The translations under genes were made by a program, and so were the position numbers. The notes below the pieces were generated by a model. The model searched no databases. It saw nothing but the letters and a program-made list of their open reading frames with translations, and had not been told where the DNA came from. A stretch of DNA of 37,267 bases from Candidatus Pelagibacter sp. (lineage in GTDB: Bacteria; Pseudomonadota; Alphaproteobacteria; Pelagibacterales; Pelagibacteraceae), in contig JAOIXS010000010.1 in NCBI GenBank assembly GCA_028225715.1, positions 1-37,267 on the forward strand, in the 5' to 3' direction. Of this stretch, positions 25,532-35,463 are shown piece by piece. Within the stretch, counting starts at the first letter, position 1; each line of letters starts with the position of its first letter.

Positions 25532-27007
25532 TTAAAGTTTTTTCTTTAATATCTCATTTATTAATTGAGGATTAGCTTTACCACTTGAAGCTTTCATTGC
25601 TTGACCAACAAAAAAACCAAATAGCTTTTCTTTACCATTCTTATATTCAATAGCTTTTTCTCTATTATCATTGATAATCTTATCTATTAGGGCCTCTAAT
25701 GCTTTAGGGTCACTTTCTTGTTTTAAGCCTTTTTCTTCTACAATTATTTGAGGATCTATGTCTCCATCCATCATTAATTCAAATATTGTTTTAGCTATTT
25801 TGCCTGAAATTGTTCCATTCTTTATCAAATTAATTAACTTAGCTAAATTTTTTGCACTTATTGGACTTTGAGATATTTCTAAATTTTTATTATTTAAAAC
25901 AGCAAATAATTCACCTGTAATCCAGTTAACCGCTAATTTCATATCTCGATTCTTCCCCATTTTAGCAACAACTTCTTCAAAATATTTAGCTGTATCAATA
26001 TCTGAAACTAGTATTGTTGCTTCGTAAGGAGACACTTTGAATTCATCAATAAATCTTTTCTTTTTATCATCTGGTAGTTCAGGGATATCTGCTTTAAGTT
26101 TTTCAATAAATTCATCAGTTACTTCTAAAGGCAATAAATCTGGATCAGGAAAATATCTATAATCATGAGCATCTTCTTTAGATCTCATAGATCTTGTTTC
26201 ATTTTTTTTTGTATCAAATAATCTTGTTTCTTGATCAACTGTTTTGCCCTCTTCGATTAAATCAACTTGTCTATTAGCTTCATAATCAATAGCCATTTGC
26301 ATAAATTTAATTGAGTTAACATTTTTAATCTCACAACGAGTTCCAAGTTTATCAGAACCTTTAATTCTAACAGAAATATTAACGTCAGCTCTTAAAGAAC
26401 CTTCCTGCATATTTCCATCACACGTACCAAGATATCTCATAATGGATCTTAATTTTTTAACATAAGCACTAACTTCATCTGGAGTTCTCATATCTGGTTT
26501 ACTAACAATTTCCATTAAAGCTACACCTGATCTATTTAAATCAACTAATGTATTTTGTGGATCCATATCATGAATACTTTTTCCAGCATCTTGCTCTAGG
26601 TGTAATCTTTCTATACCAACTTCTTTTTGAACATGCTCCATATCAAGAATAACTGTGCCCTCTCCCACTATTGGATATTTAAATTGTGAAATCTGATAAC
26701 CTTGTGGAAGGTCAGCATAAAAATAATTTTTTCTATCAAAAACCGATCTTTTGTTAATTTGCGCTCTTAACCCTATACCCGTTTTAATTGCTTGTTTTAC
26801 ACAGTACTCGTTAATAACTGGAAGCATTCCTGGAAATGCAGCATCAACTAAACTTACTTGTGTATTAGGTTCAGCACCAAAAGTTGTTGATGAAGAAGAA
26901 AATAATTTTGAATTCGATGTAACTTGAGCATGGACTTCAAGACCTATTACCACTTCGTAAACATTATCTCGTCTTTCGATTAAATATTCTGAATTATCTT
27001 TAGTCAT
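25532..27007 (-). CDS. gatB: Aspartyl/glutamyl-tRNA amidotransferase subunit B
   Basis: 491 residues. It is the kinase/tRNA-binding subunit of GatCAB, which converts Glu-tRNA(Gln) or Asp-tRNA(Asn) to the amidated form. Motifs present: [63 protein letters not shown] and [13 protein letters not shown], then the YqeY-like C-terminal tail domain. The start is adjacent to the gatA stop with no gap. It implies that this organism makes Gln-tRNA and/or Asn-tRNA by the indirect route. Confidence 0.97.
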   Translation of the reverse strand: MTKDNSEYLIERRDNVYEVVIGLEVHAQVTSNSKLFSSSSTTFGAEPNTQVSLVDAAFPGMLPVINEYCVKQAIKTGIGLRAQINKRSVFDRKNYFYADLPQGYQISQFKYPIVGEGTVILDMEHVQKEVGIERLHLEQDAGKSIHDMDPQNTLVDLNRSGVALMEIVSKPDMRTPDEVSAYVKKLRSIMRYLGTCDGNMQEGSLRADVNISVRIKGSDKLGTRCEIKNVNSIKFMQMAIDYEANRQVDLIEEGKTVDQETRLFDTKKNETRSMRSKEDAHDYRYFPDPDLLPLEVTDEFIEKLKADIPELPDDKKKRFIDEFKVSPYEATILVSDIDTAKYFEEVVAKMGKNRDMKLAVNWITGELFAVLNNKNLEISQSPISAKNLAKLINLIKNGTISGKIAKTIFELMMDGDIDPQIIVEEKGLKQESDPKALEALIDKIINDNREKAIEYKNGKEKLFGFFVGQAMKASSGKANPQLINEILKKKL

Positions 27008-28465
27008 TTATTTAATCCACCAATCAGTAATTTTATTTTTAAACTGAATTTTTTCTTCCATAGCATAAGCAATGTTTAAAATATTTTGTTCATCAAAAGC
27101 TTTACCGATAATTTGTAGCCCCAATGGATATCCTTTAGCATCTACTCCTGCTGGAATTGAAATTGCCGGTAATCCAGCTAAATTAACTGGAACTGTGAAT
27201 ATATCATTTAAATACATTGAAACTGGGTCATTAGTTTTTTCACCAATTTTAAAAGCAGCACTTGGTGTCGATGGAGTTAAAATTGCATCAACTTTTTTGT
27301 AAGCTTCATCAAAATCATTTTTAATTAATTTTCTAACTTTTTGTGCCTTTAGATAATAAGCATCATAATAACCAGAAGACAAAACATATGTTCCAATCAT
27401 TATTCTTCTTTGAACTTCACTACCAAAACCTTCAGATCTTGTCTTTTCATACATATCAATAAGGTTTTCACCTTTAGATCTAAAACCATACTTAACGCCG
27501 TCATACCTTGCTAAGTTTGAAGAAGCTTCAGCTGGAGCTACTATATAATAAGTAGGTAAAGCATAATTTGTATGAGGTAATGAAATTTCAACAATTTCAG
27601 CACCACAATCTTTTGCATACTCAATTCCATTAGTCCATAAATCTTCTATTTCTTTTGGCATCCCATCAACTCTATATTCTTTTGGAATTCCAATTTTCTT
27701 ACCTTTGATATTGTTTGTTAATTCTTTGCTGTGTTCATTTCTTTTAAAATCAATTGAAGTTGAATCTTTTTCATCATAAGTGCTAATTATTTCTTGAAGA
27801 AGTGCACAATCTTTTACATCTTTAGACATTGGACCTGCTTGATCTAACGAAGATGCAAAAGCAACTATTCCGTATCGTGAACAACTTCCATAAGTAGGTT
27901 TTAATCCAACAGTGCCCGTAAATGAAGCAGGTTGTCTAATAGAGCCACCAGTATCAGTTCCAATTGTAATAGGTGTTAAATTAGCTGCTAGAGCTGATGC
28001 AGAGCCTCCTGAAGAGCCTCCTGGTACTAAACCTTTATCTATTGGACTTTGTACATTTCCAAAAAAACTAGTTTCATTAGAAGAGCCCATTGCAAACTCA
28101 TCACAATTTAACTTACCAAGTAATATTGCACCTTCGTTCCAAATATTTTTAGTAACAGTAGACTCGTATGGTGGAATGAAATTATTTAAAATTTTACTAC
28201 CTGCTGTAGTTTTTACATCTTTGGTGCAAAACAAATCTTTAACTGCCATTGGAACGCCTGGAAGCTTTAAATCAAAATTAGGTTTTTGATCAAAATTTTT
28301 TGCTTTCAAAAGTGCATTAGAAAAATCTTCTGTTATGTAAGCATTTAAATCTCTAGACTTTTCTCCTCTATCAATAAAAGCTTTGGTAGTTTCTTCAGAA
28401 GAAATCTTTTTATCTTTAATATTTTTAACTAATTCAGTTAAAGTGAGTGATGTGATATCTGACAT
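27008..28465 (-). CDS. gatA: Aspartyl/glutamyl-tRNA amidotransferase subunit A
   Basis: 485 residues. It is the glutaminase subunit that delivers ammonia to GatB. The amidase Ser-cis-Ser-Lys triad is K76 (MAVKDLF), S151 (PGGSSGGSA) and S175 ([13 protein letters not shown]), followed by GLKPTYG. The C-terminal [12 protein letters not shown] and [12 protein letters not shown] are typical. It is coupled to gatC by a shared base at 28465 and followed directly by gatB, the canonical gatCAB order. Confidence 0.98.
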   Translation of the reverse strand: MSDITSLTLTELVKNIKDKKISSEETTKAFIDRGEKSRDLNAYITEDFSNALLKAKNFDQKPNFDLKLPGVPMAVKDLFCTKDVKTTAGSKILNNFIPPYESTVTKNIWNEGAILLGKLNCDEFAMGSSNETSFFGNVQSPIDKGLVPGGSSGGSASALAANLTPITIGTDTGGSIRQPASFTGTVGLKPTYGSCSRYGIVAFASSLDQAGPMSKDVKDCALLQEIISTYDEKDSTSIDFKRNEHSKELTNNIKGKKIGIPKEYRVDGMPKEIEDLWTNGIEYAKDCGAEIVEISLPHTNYALPTYYIVAPAEASSNLARYDGVKYGFRSKGENLIDMYEKTRSEGFGSEVQRRIMIGTYVLSSGYYDAYYLKAQKVRKLIKNDFDEAYKKVDAILTPSTPSAAFKIGEKTNDPVSMYLNDIFTVPVNLAGLPAISIPAGVDAKGYPLGLQIIGKAFDEQNILNIAYAMEEKIQFKNKITDWWIK

Positions 28466-28752
28466 TATTCAACAACCCTTGGTACTACAAAAAAATCTTC
28501 ATTTTCTTCTGGTGAGTTTTTTAATATTTGATCTCTTATATTTTCACTTTTAACCTCATCGGCTCTTAATTTTAATGTAGTTTCTGCAACAGAGGTTAAG
28601 GGCTCGACATTCTCAGTATTGAGTTCATTCAATTTTTCAATGAAATCAAATATAGAGTTAAGATCTCCAGCTAATTTATTAGCTTTTACATCATCAACTG
28701 AGATTCTTGATAATTTAGATATATGCTTTATTGTTTTAAGATCAATTGTCAT
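28465..28752 (-). CDS. gatC: Aspartyl/glutamyl-tRNA amidotransferase subunit C
   Basis: 95 residues. It is the small belt subunit that stabilises GatAB. The start [18 protein letters not shown] and the central [22 protein letters not shown] match the family, and the C-terminus ends with [17 protein letters not shown], the usual closing motif. It is first in the gatCAB run and divergent from ruvX, with about 50 nt between starts. Confidence 0.95.
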   Translation of the reverse strand: MTIDLKTIKHISKLSRISVDDVKANKLAGDLNSIFDFIEKLNELNTENVEPLTSVAETTLKLRADEVKSENIRDQILKNSPEENEDFFVVPRVVE

Positions 28753-28803
28753 GTGGTAATTAAATATGTCGGCAAACTATCACTTAAGTATAAAATATAC
28801 AAT
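28753..28803. promoter_or_regulatory. Divergent promoter region gatC / ruvX
   Basis: 51 nt between the gatC and ruvX start codons. The plus strand has TATAAA and TATACA hexamers within 30 nt of the ruvX ATG. The minus strand is similarly A/T-rich. I could not fix either -35, and no palindrome stands out. Confidence 0.35.
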
Positions 28804-29259
28804 ATGATCACAATTGAAGATTTTAAAATAAAACACTCAAATAAGGTGAGATTTATTGGTTTAGATTTAGGATCTAAAAGAATTGGTGTCTCAATTTGTG
28901 ATGAAAGACAATCTATAGCCACACCTTTTAAAACTATAAATAAAACCAACACAAACGAACTAATTGATGAACTTAAGATAATAATTAAAGATAATAATAT
29001 TGGTGGAATAATTGTAGGGAACCCAGTTAATATGGATGGCAGTCTCGGTAGATCTGCTCAATCAGTTAATGACGTTGCATCAAATATATCAAAATCTATA
29101 AACCTTCCTGTGATATTGTGGGATGAGAGACTTTCAACAGTTGGCGCATTTAATCTATCAAGTTTATTAGACGTTAATGTTTCAAAAAGAGTTAAAACAA
29201 TTGATCAAAACGCTGCAGCCTTTATTTTACAAGGGGCAATAGACTTTTTAAATAATTAA
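28804..29259 (+). CDS. ruvX: Putative pre-16S rRNA nuclease / Holliday junction resolvase-like RuvX (YqgF)
   Basis: 151 residues from the ATG at 28804; an ATG at 28723 in the same frame would extend into gatC and adds unrelated residues. RNase H-like fold: FIGLDLGSKRIGVSI (first aspartate), GIIVGNPVNMDGSLGRSA and LWDERLSTVGA, with a final acidic site at DQNAAAFILQGAIDF. It is thought to mature the 16S rRNA 5' end. pyrB follows after 42 nt on the same strand, so they may be co-transcribed. Confidence 0.92.
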   Translation: MITIEDFKIKHSNKVRFIGLDLGSKRIGVSICDERQSIATPFKTINKTNTNELIDELKIIIKDNNIGGIIVGNPVNMDGSLGRSAQSVNDVASNISKSINLPVILWDERLSTVGAFNLSSLLDVNVSKRVKTIDQNAAAFILQGAIDFLNN

Positions 29260-29301
29260 TACTTGCCATAGTGATGGTTAATAGTTATAGAGTTAATTTT
29301 A

Positions 29302-30243
29302 ATGGCAACCAAAATAAATAAAGCTATTAAGATTTCTCAAAAACACCTCCTAGGTATTCAAGATCTATCAATTAATGATGTTAATTTCATTTTAGAAGAA
29401 GCTAAAAGTTTCATTAAATTAAACCAAAGTAAAAACAAAAGATTAAATGTATTAAGTGGTAAAACTCAAATTAATTTGTTTTTTGAACCCTCCACTAGAA
29501 CACAAAGTTCATTTGAATTAGCTGGAAAAAGATTGGGTGCAGATGTTATGTCAATGAACATGGCAAATTCTGCAATTAAGAAAGGTGAAACACTAATAGA
29601 TACCGCAATGACTTTAAATGCAATGCATCCAGATATAATTGTAATTAGACACCAAGATTCAGGTGCATGTAATCTTTTATCTCAAAAAGTAAATTGTGCA
29701 GTACTTAATGCTGGTGATGGAAGCCGTGAACACCCTACTCAAGCTTTATTAGACGCTTTAACAATTATAAATCGTAAAAAGAAAATTGAAGGTTTAAGAG
29801 TTGCGATTTGTGGTGACATAACTCATTCACGAGTTGCAAGATCAAATGTTTATCTTCTAAATATGTTGGGTGCAGAAGTTAACATTATTGCACCATCAAA
29901 CTTAATGCCAAAAGAAATAGAAAAGTTTGGCGTTAATAAATTTACAGACATGAAAAAAGGTCTAAAAGATTGTGATATTGTAATGATGCTAAGGTTACAA
30001 AGTGAAAGGATGACTAGTTCTTTCTTGTCTTCAAATAGAGAATACTATGAATATTATGGACTAACTCCAGATAAGCTTGCTCATGCTAAAGATGAAGCTT
30101 TGATTATGCATCCAGGTCCAATGAATAGAGGGATCGAAATTGATACAAAATTGGCAGATGACATTAACAGAAGCGTAATTAAGGAACAAGTTGAACTAGG
30201 TGTTGCAGTAAGAATGGCTTGTTTAAAAATATTTTGTGAATAA
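29302..30243 (+). CDS. pyrB: Aspartate carbamoyltransferase catalytic subunit
   Basis: 313 residues. It makes N-carbamoyl-aspartate in pyrimidine synthesis. The carbamoyl-phosphate loop [20 protein letters not shown] (S64-T-R66-T67) is intact, followed by [24 protein letters not shown] and [12 protein letters not shown]. No regulatory pyrI gene is present. The next gene, a non-catalytic dihydroorotase-like protein, begins directly after the stop. Such proteins are known to form a complex with PyrB in some bacteria, which is probably its job here. Confidence 0.97.
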   Translation: MATKINKAIKISQKHLLGIQDLSINDVNFILEEAKSFIKLNQSKNKRLNVLSGKTQINLFFEPSTRTQSSFELAGKRLGADVMSMNMANSAIKKGETLIDTAMTLNAMHPDIIVIRHQDSGACNLLSQKVNCAVLNAGDGSREHPTQALLDALTIINRKKKIEGLRVAICGDITHSRVARSNVYLLNMLGAEVNIIAPSNLMPKEIEKFGVNKFTDMKKGLKDCDIVMMLRLQSERMTSSFLSSNREYYEYYGLTPDKLAHAKDEALIMHPGPMNRGIEIDTKLADDINRSVIKEQVELGVAVRMACLKIFCE

Positions 30244-31530
30244 ATGAAAAAACAATACTTTATAAATGCAAATATAATTGACCCTTATAACTCTATCAAT
30301 GAAAACGGTGGATTAATTATTAGTGAAGATGGTTTGATTGAAGCTATTGGTAAAAAAGTAAACTCTAACAACATTCCTTCAAGAGAAAAGGTAATAGACT
30401 TAAATGGCAAATATATATTCCCTGGTCTTGTTGATATGCGTGTCTTTGCTGGTGAGCCTGGTTATGAATATAAAGAAAATTTTAGAACTCTAAGTAATGC
30501 AGCACTTGCAGGAGGTGTTACTTCAGTTGTTACTATGCCGAACACAGATCCAATTATTGATAATGTTTCAATAGTAGATTTTTTAAAAAGACGTGGAAGA
30601 GATAAATCTAAAATTAATGTTTTTCCAAGTGCCGCCCTTACCAAAAATATTGAAGGAACTAGCATGACCGAATTTGGTCTACTTCAAAGTAGAGGAATAA
30701 TTGGATTTACCGATGGCGTTAAAACAATTCAAAATACTCAATTGATGTCACGTATAATGAATTCAGCTAAAGATTTAGGAACACTAATCATGCAACATGC
30801 TGAAGATTATGATTTATCCAAAAATGGAATGATTAATTCAGGAATTATTGCAACCAAACTTGGGTTATCTGGAATACCCGCTGTTGCTGAAAGAATAATT
30901 ATTGAAAGAGATTTAACGTTGCTTGAAAATATTAAATGTAGATATCACATATCACAAATATCAGCCGCAAAATCAGTTGAAATTATTGAAGAAAGAAAAG
31001 ATAAAGTTAAGTTTACGACAGGTGTCTCCATAAATAACCTTTCATTAAATGAAAATGATATAGGAGATTTCAGAACTTTCTTAAAATTATCACCCCCATT
31101 AAGAACTGAAGAAGATAGAATAGCTCTAGTGCAAGGATTAAAAGATGAAACGATAGATATTATTGTATCTGATCACAAACCAGAAGATGAAGAGCAAAAA
31201 AGATTAACATTTGCACAAGCATCTACAGGGGCCTCTGGAATAGAAACGCTTTTATCACTAAGTCTAGAGTTATATCACAATGGCTCTGTTAAATTAGAAA
31301 CTATAATTAAAGCTTTAACATCAAACCCTGCAAAGATTTTAAAAATTGATAAGGGTAATCTTTCAGTGGGTAATGAAGCAGATTTTTGCATTGTAGATAT
31401 TGATAAGCCATGGGTTGTCAAAAAAGATAAGCTTATCTCCAAATCAAAAAATACCTCCATTGAAGACAAAAAACTCCAAGGTAAAGTCACTAATACATTT
31501 GTAAAAGGTGAAGAATTATTTAAGTTATAA
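30244..31530 (+). CDS. Dihydroorotase-like protein, probably catalytically inactive (PyrC'/PyrX type)
   Basis: 428 residues, type I dihydroorotase/amidohydrolase fold. The metal-binding box, normally D-x-H-x-H-x-R-E-P-G, reads DMRVFAGEPG: R66 and F68 replace both histidines. Other parts remain (MPNTDP, ALTKNIEGTSMTEFGLL, MQHAED, SDHKPEDEEQK, GASGIETLLSLSLEL). Without the HxH pair, normal zinc chemistry is unlikely. Alphaproteobacterial and pseudomonad pyrB operons often carry such a degenerate partner that serves ATCase assembly. It starts directly after the pyrB stop. A separate catalytic pyrC would be needed elsewhere in the genome. Automated pipelines would probably name it pyrC. Confidence 0.9.
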   Translation: MKKQYFINANIIDPYNSINENGGLIISEDGLIEAIGKKVNSNNIPSREKVIDLNGKYIFPGLVDMRVFAGEPGYEYKENFRTLSNAALAGGVTSVVTMPNTDPIIDNVSIVDFLKRRGRDKSKINVFPSAALTKNIEGTSMTEFGLLQSRGIIGFTDGVKTIQNTQLMSRIMNSAKDLGTLIMQHAEDYDLSKNGMINSGIIATKLGLSGIPAVAERIIIERDLTLLENIKCRYHISQISAAKSVEIIEERKDKVKFTTGVSINNLSLNENDIGDFRTFLKLSPPLRTEEDRIALVQGLKDETIDIIVSDHKPEDEEQKRLTFAQASTGASGIETLLSLSLELYHNGSVKLETIIKALTSNPAKILKIDKGNLSVGNEADFCIVDIDKPWVVKKDKLISKSKNTSIEDKKLQGKVTNTFVKGEELFKL

Positions 31531-31532
31531 GA

Positions 31533-32108
31533 ATGGAATATTTAATTGTTGCATTAAGCTCATATTTATTAGGATCAATACCTTTTGGTTTTATACTTAC
31601 AAAAATATTTTTAAAAAAAGATATTAGAGATATTGGCTCAGGAAACATTGGAGCTACAAATACTCTTAGAACAGGTAATAAAACATTAGGCTACGCAACT
31701 TTATTACTGGACATAACAAAAGCTGTATTGCCTGTTTTATATGTAAAATTTAATTATCCCGACTATATCTTTATTGCATCATTAAGCACGTTTTTAGGTC
31801 ACGTTTTTCCAGTATGGCTTAAGTTTAAAGGGGGCAAAGGTGTTGCAACATATGTTGGAATATTATTTTCGATAAACATAGTTTTGGGTTTAGTATTTAT
31901 TATTAGTTGGGCTGTTACATTTCTTATTTCAAAATACTCATCACTTTCATCACTAGTTGGTAGTTTAATGATTCCAATGTATTTAATAATTTTTGAAAAT
32001 TATAATTCAATATTTTTTATAATAATGTTTGTGCTTATATTCTACACACACAGAGAAAATGTCAAACGATTGAAAAACAAAGAAGAAAGTAAGACTAAAA
32101 TTTATTGA
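31533..32108 (+). CDS. plsY: Glycerol-3-phosphate acyltransferase PlsY
   Basis: 191 residues, inner membrane, with about five transmembrane segments. It acylates glycerol 3-phosphate using acyl-phosphate, the first step of phospholipid synthesis. The conserved loops are LLGSIPFGFILTK, DIRDIGSGNIGATNTLR and HVFPVWLKFKGGKGVATYVG, all typical. It is 2 nt after the pyrC-like gene and 37 nt before topA. dprA, often found between plsY and topA in alphaproteobacteria, is absent. Confidence 0.96.
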   Translation: MEYLIVALSSYLLGSIPFGFILTKIFLKKDIRDIGSGNIGATNTLRTGNKTLGYATLLLDITKAVLPVLYVKFNYPDYIFIASLSTFLGHVFPVWLKFKGGKGVATYVGILFSINIVLGLVFIISWAVTFLISKYSSLSSLVGSLMIPMYLIIFENYNSIFFIIMFVLIFYTHRENVKRLKNKEESKTKIY

Positions 32109-32145
32109 TTTGACTATCTAAGTCTTTTAAGTAATTTGTTTAGAA

Positions 32146-34752
32146 ATGAATCTTGTAGTCGTAGAAAGCCCAGCTAAAGCAAAAACTATCAATAAATATC
32201 TAGGTGATGATTATATTGTATTAGCAAGTTATGGTCATATTAGAGACCTTCCTTCGAAAAATGGTTCTGTTGATCCAGAAAATAATTTTGAAATGGAATG
32301 GGAAGTAGATAGTTTTTCTAAAAAATATCTTAAAGAAATTACAGATGCGGCTAAAATTTCATCAAAAATCATATTAGCTACTGACCCCGACCGTGAAGGA
32401 GAGGCGATTGCTTGGCATGTTAAAGAATATTTAAATGAGAAAAAATTAATTAAAGACAAGCATGTAGAAAGGGTTGTTTTTAATGAAATTACAAAAAAAG
32501 CAGTTATTCATGGAATTGAAAACCCACGACAAATAGAGCCACTACTTGTTGATGCCTATATGGCTAGAAGAGCTTTAGACTATTTAGTTGGCTTTAATAT
32601 ATCACCAATTTTATGGACAAAGTTACCTGGTTCTAAATCTGCAGGGCGCGTTCAGTCAGTTGCCTTAAAATTAATTACAGAACGAGAACATGAAATTGAG
32701 CTTTTTGATCCTGAAGAGTTTTGGACTTTAAGTATTCAATTCAACGACAATGATAAAAATTCTATATTAGCAAGTATCACTCAATTAAATGATAAAAAAA
32801 TTGAAAAATTTTCTTTTAAAAATAAAGCTGAAATTGATAAAGCAATGGAAGAGGTTAAGTCTAAAAAGTTCAATATAAATGATATCTCAAGTAAAATTGT
32901 TAACAGAAACCCTTCCGGTCCTTTTACTACCTCTACATTACAGCAAGTTTCTTCTGGTAGATTAGGATTTGGAGCATCACGTACAATGCAAATAGCTCAA
33001 AAACTTTATCAAGGTATAGAAATAGACGGTGAAACTATTGGTCTTATCACTTACATGCGGACAGATGGCACCAACTTATCTACAGACGCTATAGACACCT
33101 TTAGGAAATATATTAAAAATGAGTTTGGTGATGAATATGTTCCAGATAATGCAACAAGTTACTCTGGGAAAAAAGCTAAAAATGCTCAAGAAGCACATGA
33201 AGCAATTAGACCCACAGATATTATGCGAGCACCAGGAATAGTTAAAAAATATCTAAGTCCAGATCAGCATAAATTATATGATTTAATTTGGAGTAGAGCC
33301 CTATCCTCACAAATGAAGCCTGCTCAATTTGATAGAAATACTATAACGATAACCTCAGAAGATAATGGAACAATCTGTAAAGCTAGCGGATCTGTTATTA
33401 AGTTTGATGGCTTTTTAAAAGTTATGAAAGATACAAAAAAAGATGATGATGAAGATATCCTTCCTAAAATGAACAAAGGTCCAGTTAATATAGAAGCTTT
33501 ATTAGATGAACAACATTTTACACAACCACCGCCAAGATACTCTGAAGCAAGTTTAGTTAAAAAATTAGAAGAACTGGGTATTGGAAGACCCTCAACATAT
33601 GCGAGTATAATATCCGTTATATCTACTAGAGGGTATGCAGAAACAATTAATAAAAGATTTCACCCAACTGATCGTGGTAAACTAATTTCTGCTTTTCTTG
33701 AAAAACTTTTCTCTAAGTATGTTGACTATAATTTCACTGCAAGTTTAGAAAATCAACTTGATAACATTACTACCGGTAAAGAAGGATGGATAAAAGTTCT
33801 AGAGTTATTTTGGAAAGATTTTAGTCAAAATGTATCTGATGTTAAAGAAAAAAGAACTAGAGAAGTTTTAGATCTATTAAACGATAGTCTAGGTAGTTTA
33901 ATTTTTGAAAGAGATAAAGATGGAAATATTAATAGACAATGTAAACTATGTGACAGTGGATCATTAAGTTTAAAAAATAGTTTTAGAGGTGGTGCTTTTA
34001 TTGGTTGTTCAAATTATCCAGATTGTAAATTTACCAGACCCCTGTCTAAAGCAAAAGCAGCTGCTCAATCTCAACTAGCTGAACCAAAATTTATAGGTAA
34101 GCATGAAAATGGAAATGATATGTACCTTAAAAATGGAAGGTTTGGTCCCTATTTACAGTATGAAAAAATTGAGGAAATAAAAGAAGAAATTTTAGTTGAA
34201 ACAAAAAAGAAAAAAAAAGTAAAAAAAAAGAAGATAGAAAAAGAAGTTAATAATTTAAGAAATGTCTCTATACCTAAAGGAATTATGTTAGATAGCGTAG
34301 ATCTTGATAGAGCTAAATTTTTATGCTCATTACCAAAAAGTTTAGGTATTAACCCTGAAAATCAAAAAGATATAATATTAAACTCTGGAAGATTTGGTCC
34401 ATATTTGAAATGTGAAAACAAATCAGCAAGAATTGAAAATGTTGAGGAGATCTTTTCAATTGGTCTTAATAGAGCAATAACTCTAATAGCAGAGGCTAAA
34501 CCAGGTAGAATGTCTGCATCAATTATAAAAGATCTAGGAGAACACCCTGAAGATAAAAAACCCATTAGAGTAATGAAGGGTCAATACGGACCTTATGTCA
34601 AATACAAGTCACTTAATGCTACAATTCCAGAGGAAAAGGATCCTTTAGAGCTTAATATGGAAGAAGCTTTAATATTGATTGAGAAAAGAAAAGAATACGA
34701 TAAAATTAAGAAAACTAAGAAAACTAAAAAAACAAAGAAAGTAAAAAAATGA
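32146..34752 (+). CDS. topA: DNA topoisomerase I
   Basis: 868 residues. It relaxes negatively supercoiled DNA. TOPRIM domain: VVVESPAKAKTINKYLG, YGHIRDLP and ATDPDREGEAIAWH. The catalytic tyrosine is Y303 in LITYMRTDGTNLS. GIGRPSTYASII lies in the core. The C-terminal part has one four-cysteine zinc ribbon (CKLC...CSNYPDC), two further topo_C repeats with GRFGPYL (the second ends in KCENKS), a third with GQYGPYVKYKS, a Lys-rich insert near 690-702 and a Lys/Thr repeat tail (KKTKKTKKTKKVKK) that probably adds DNA contact. The stop overlaps the next small gene by 4 nt. Confidence 0.97.
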   Translation: MNLVVVESPAKAKTINKYLGDDYIVLASYGHIRDLPSKNGSVDPENNFEMEWEVDSFSKKYLKEITDAAKISSKIILATDPDREGEAIAWHVKEYLNEKKLIKDKHVERVVFNEITKKAVIHGIENPRQIEPLLVDAYMARRALDYLVGFNISPILWTKLPGSKSAGRVQSVALKLITEREHEIELFDPEEFWTLSIQFNDNDKNSILASITQLNDKKIEKFSFKNKAEIDKAMEEVKSKKFNINDISSKIVNRNPSGPFTTSTLQQVSSGRLGFGASRTMQIAQKLYQGIEIDGETIGLITYMRTDGTNLSTDAIDTFRKYIKNEFGDEYVPDNATSYSGKKAKNAQEAHEAIRPTDIMRAPGIVKKYLSPDQHKLYDLIWSRALSSQMKPAQFDRNTITITSEDNGTICKASGSVIKFDGFLKVMKDTKKDDDEDILPKMNKGPVNIEALLDEQHFTQPPPRYSEASLVKKLEELGIGRPSTYASIISVISTRGYAETINKRFHPTDRGKLISAFLEKLFSKYVDYNFTASLENQLDNITTGKEGWIKVLELFWKDFSQNVSDVKEKRTREVLDLLNDSLGSLIFERDKDGNINRQCKLCDSGSLSLKNSFRGGAFIGCSNYPDCKFTRPLSKAKAAAQSQLAEPKFIGKHENGNDMYLKNGRFGPYLQYEKIEEIKEEILVETKKKKKVKKKKIEKEVNNLRNVSIPKGIMLDSVDLDRAKFLCSLPKSLGINPENQKDIILNSGRFGPYLKCENKSARIENVEEIFSIGLNRAITLIAEAKPGRMSASIIKDLGEHPEDKKPIRVMKGQYGPYVKYKSLNATIPEEKDPLELNMEEALILIEKRKEYDKIKKTKKTKKTKKVKK

Positions 34753-34973
34753 ATAAATTTACTTATATATTAGCATTTCTAATATTGTTGATAGCGCCAT
34801 TAAATGCAAATGAAAAAAAGGATTGCACTAATATAAAAAAATTTTCTAAATCTTATTTAGCTTGCAAATCTAACAATCTAAAAAAAGGGATAAAAGATAA
34901 AACTAGCAAAACAGGAAATCCATTTAAAAATATAATAGAGTTTCAGAAAAAAGCTTGGTCTAAAAAAAATTAA
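34749..34973 (+). CDS. Small secreted basic protein, uncharacterised
   Basis: 74 residues. The ATG overlaps the topA stop by 4 nt (ATGA), strong evidence of translation. A signal peptide (about 1-20, ILAFLILLIAPLNA, then NEKK) precedes a short, very Lys-rich mature part with two cysteines (DCTNIKKFSKSYLACKSN) that could form a disulphide, and a conserved-looking GNPFKNIIEFQKKAWSKK end. It resembles short hypothetical proteins seen in streamlined marine alphaproteobacteria. I do not know its function. Confidence 0.7.
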   Translation: MNKFTYILAFLILLIAPLNANEKKDCTNIKKFSKSYLACKSNNLKKGIKDKTSKTGNPFKNIIEFQKKAWSKKN

Positions 34974-34995
34974 GTTAATATAAATACAATGAAAG

Positions 34996-35463
34996 ATGAA
35001 TATGATTTTTGAAAATAAAATTAAAGAATTAAAATTAGAGCTACCAGAGGCAAGAGATCCAGTTGGATCATATGTTGCTTCAAAACAAATTGGTAAAATG
35101 TTATTTATCTCAGGACAAATTTCTATCGCAGCAAATGGTGAATTGATCAAAGGTAAGGTTGGTAAAGATTTAAAAACTGAAGATGGATATGAAGCAGCCA
35201 AGCGTTGTGGCCTAAACATAATATCTCAAGTTAAAAAGGCTTGTGGCAATGATCTTTCAAAAGTAAAATCTTGTATAAAACTTACAGGGTTTGTTAATTC
35301 AACAGAAGATTTTATAGAACAACCCAAAGTAATAAATGGTGCTTCAGATTTAATAGTTTCAGTTTTTGGAGACTCTGGAATGCATACAAGAGCAGCTGTT
35401 AGTACAAACAGTTTACCACTTGGTGTGTCTGTTGAGGTTGATGCTATCTTTGAATTAAATTAA
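34996..35463 (+). CDS. RidA/YjgF/YER057c family protein
   Basis: 155 residues (153 if the second ATG at 35002 is used). Enamine/imine deaminases of this family destroy reactive 2-aminoacrylate-type intermediates from PLP enzymes. Features are GKMLFISGQISIAANGELIKGKVG, the central AAKRCGLNIISQVKKACG helix and the C-terminal HTRAAVSTNSLPLGVSVEVDAIFEL. The arginine of HTRAAV is at the position that binds the carboxylate in active members. It is longer than canonical RidA (about 128) and closer to the longer subgroup. The stop overlaps the opposite-strand ugd stop in TTAA. Confidence 0.88.
   Translation: MNMIFENKIKELKLELPEARDPVGSYVASKQIGKMLFISGQISIAANGELIKGKVGKDLKTEDGYEAAKRCGLNIISQVKKACGNDLSKVKSCIKLTGFVNSTEDFIEQPKVINGASDLIVSVFGDSGMHTRAAVSTNSLPLGVSVEVDAIFELN

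Noticed and set aside
27912..28289. 125-codon open frame on the plus strand opposite gatA
   Set aside because: It is a shadow of the conserved gatA coding sequence with no ribosome site, promoter or recognisable domain.
28723..28803. N-terminal extension of RuvX from the ATG at 28723
   Set aside because: It lies inside and antisense to gatC, and the added residues do not belong to the RuvX fold.
32671..32690. Fourth copy of the repeat core (TTACAGAACGAGA) in topA
   Set aside because: It encodes I-T-E-R-E in a conserved part of topA and lacks the flanking arms, so it is a chance match.
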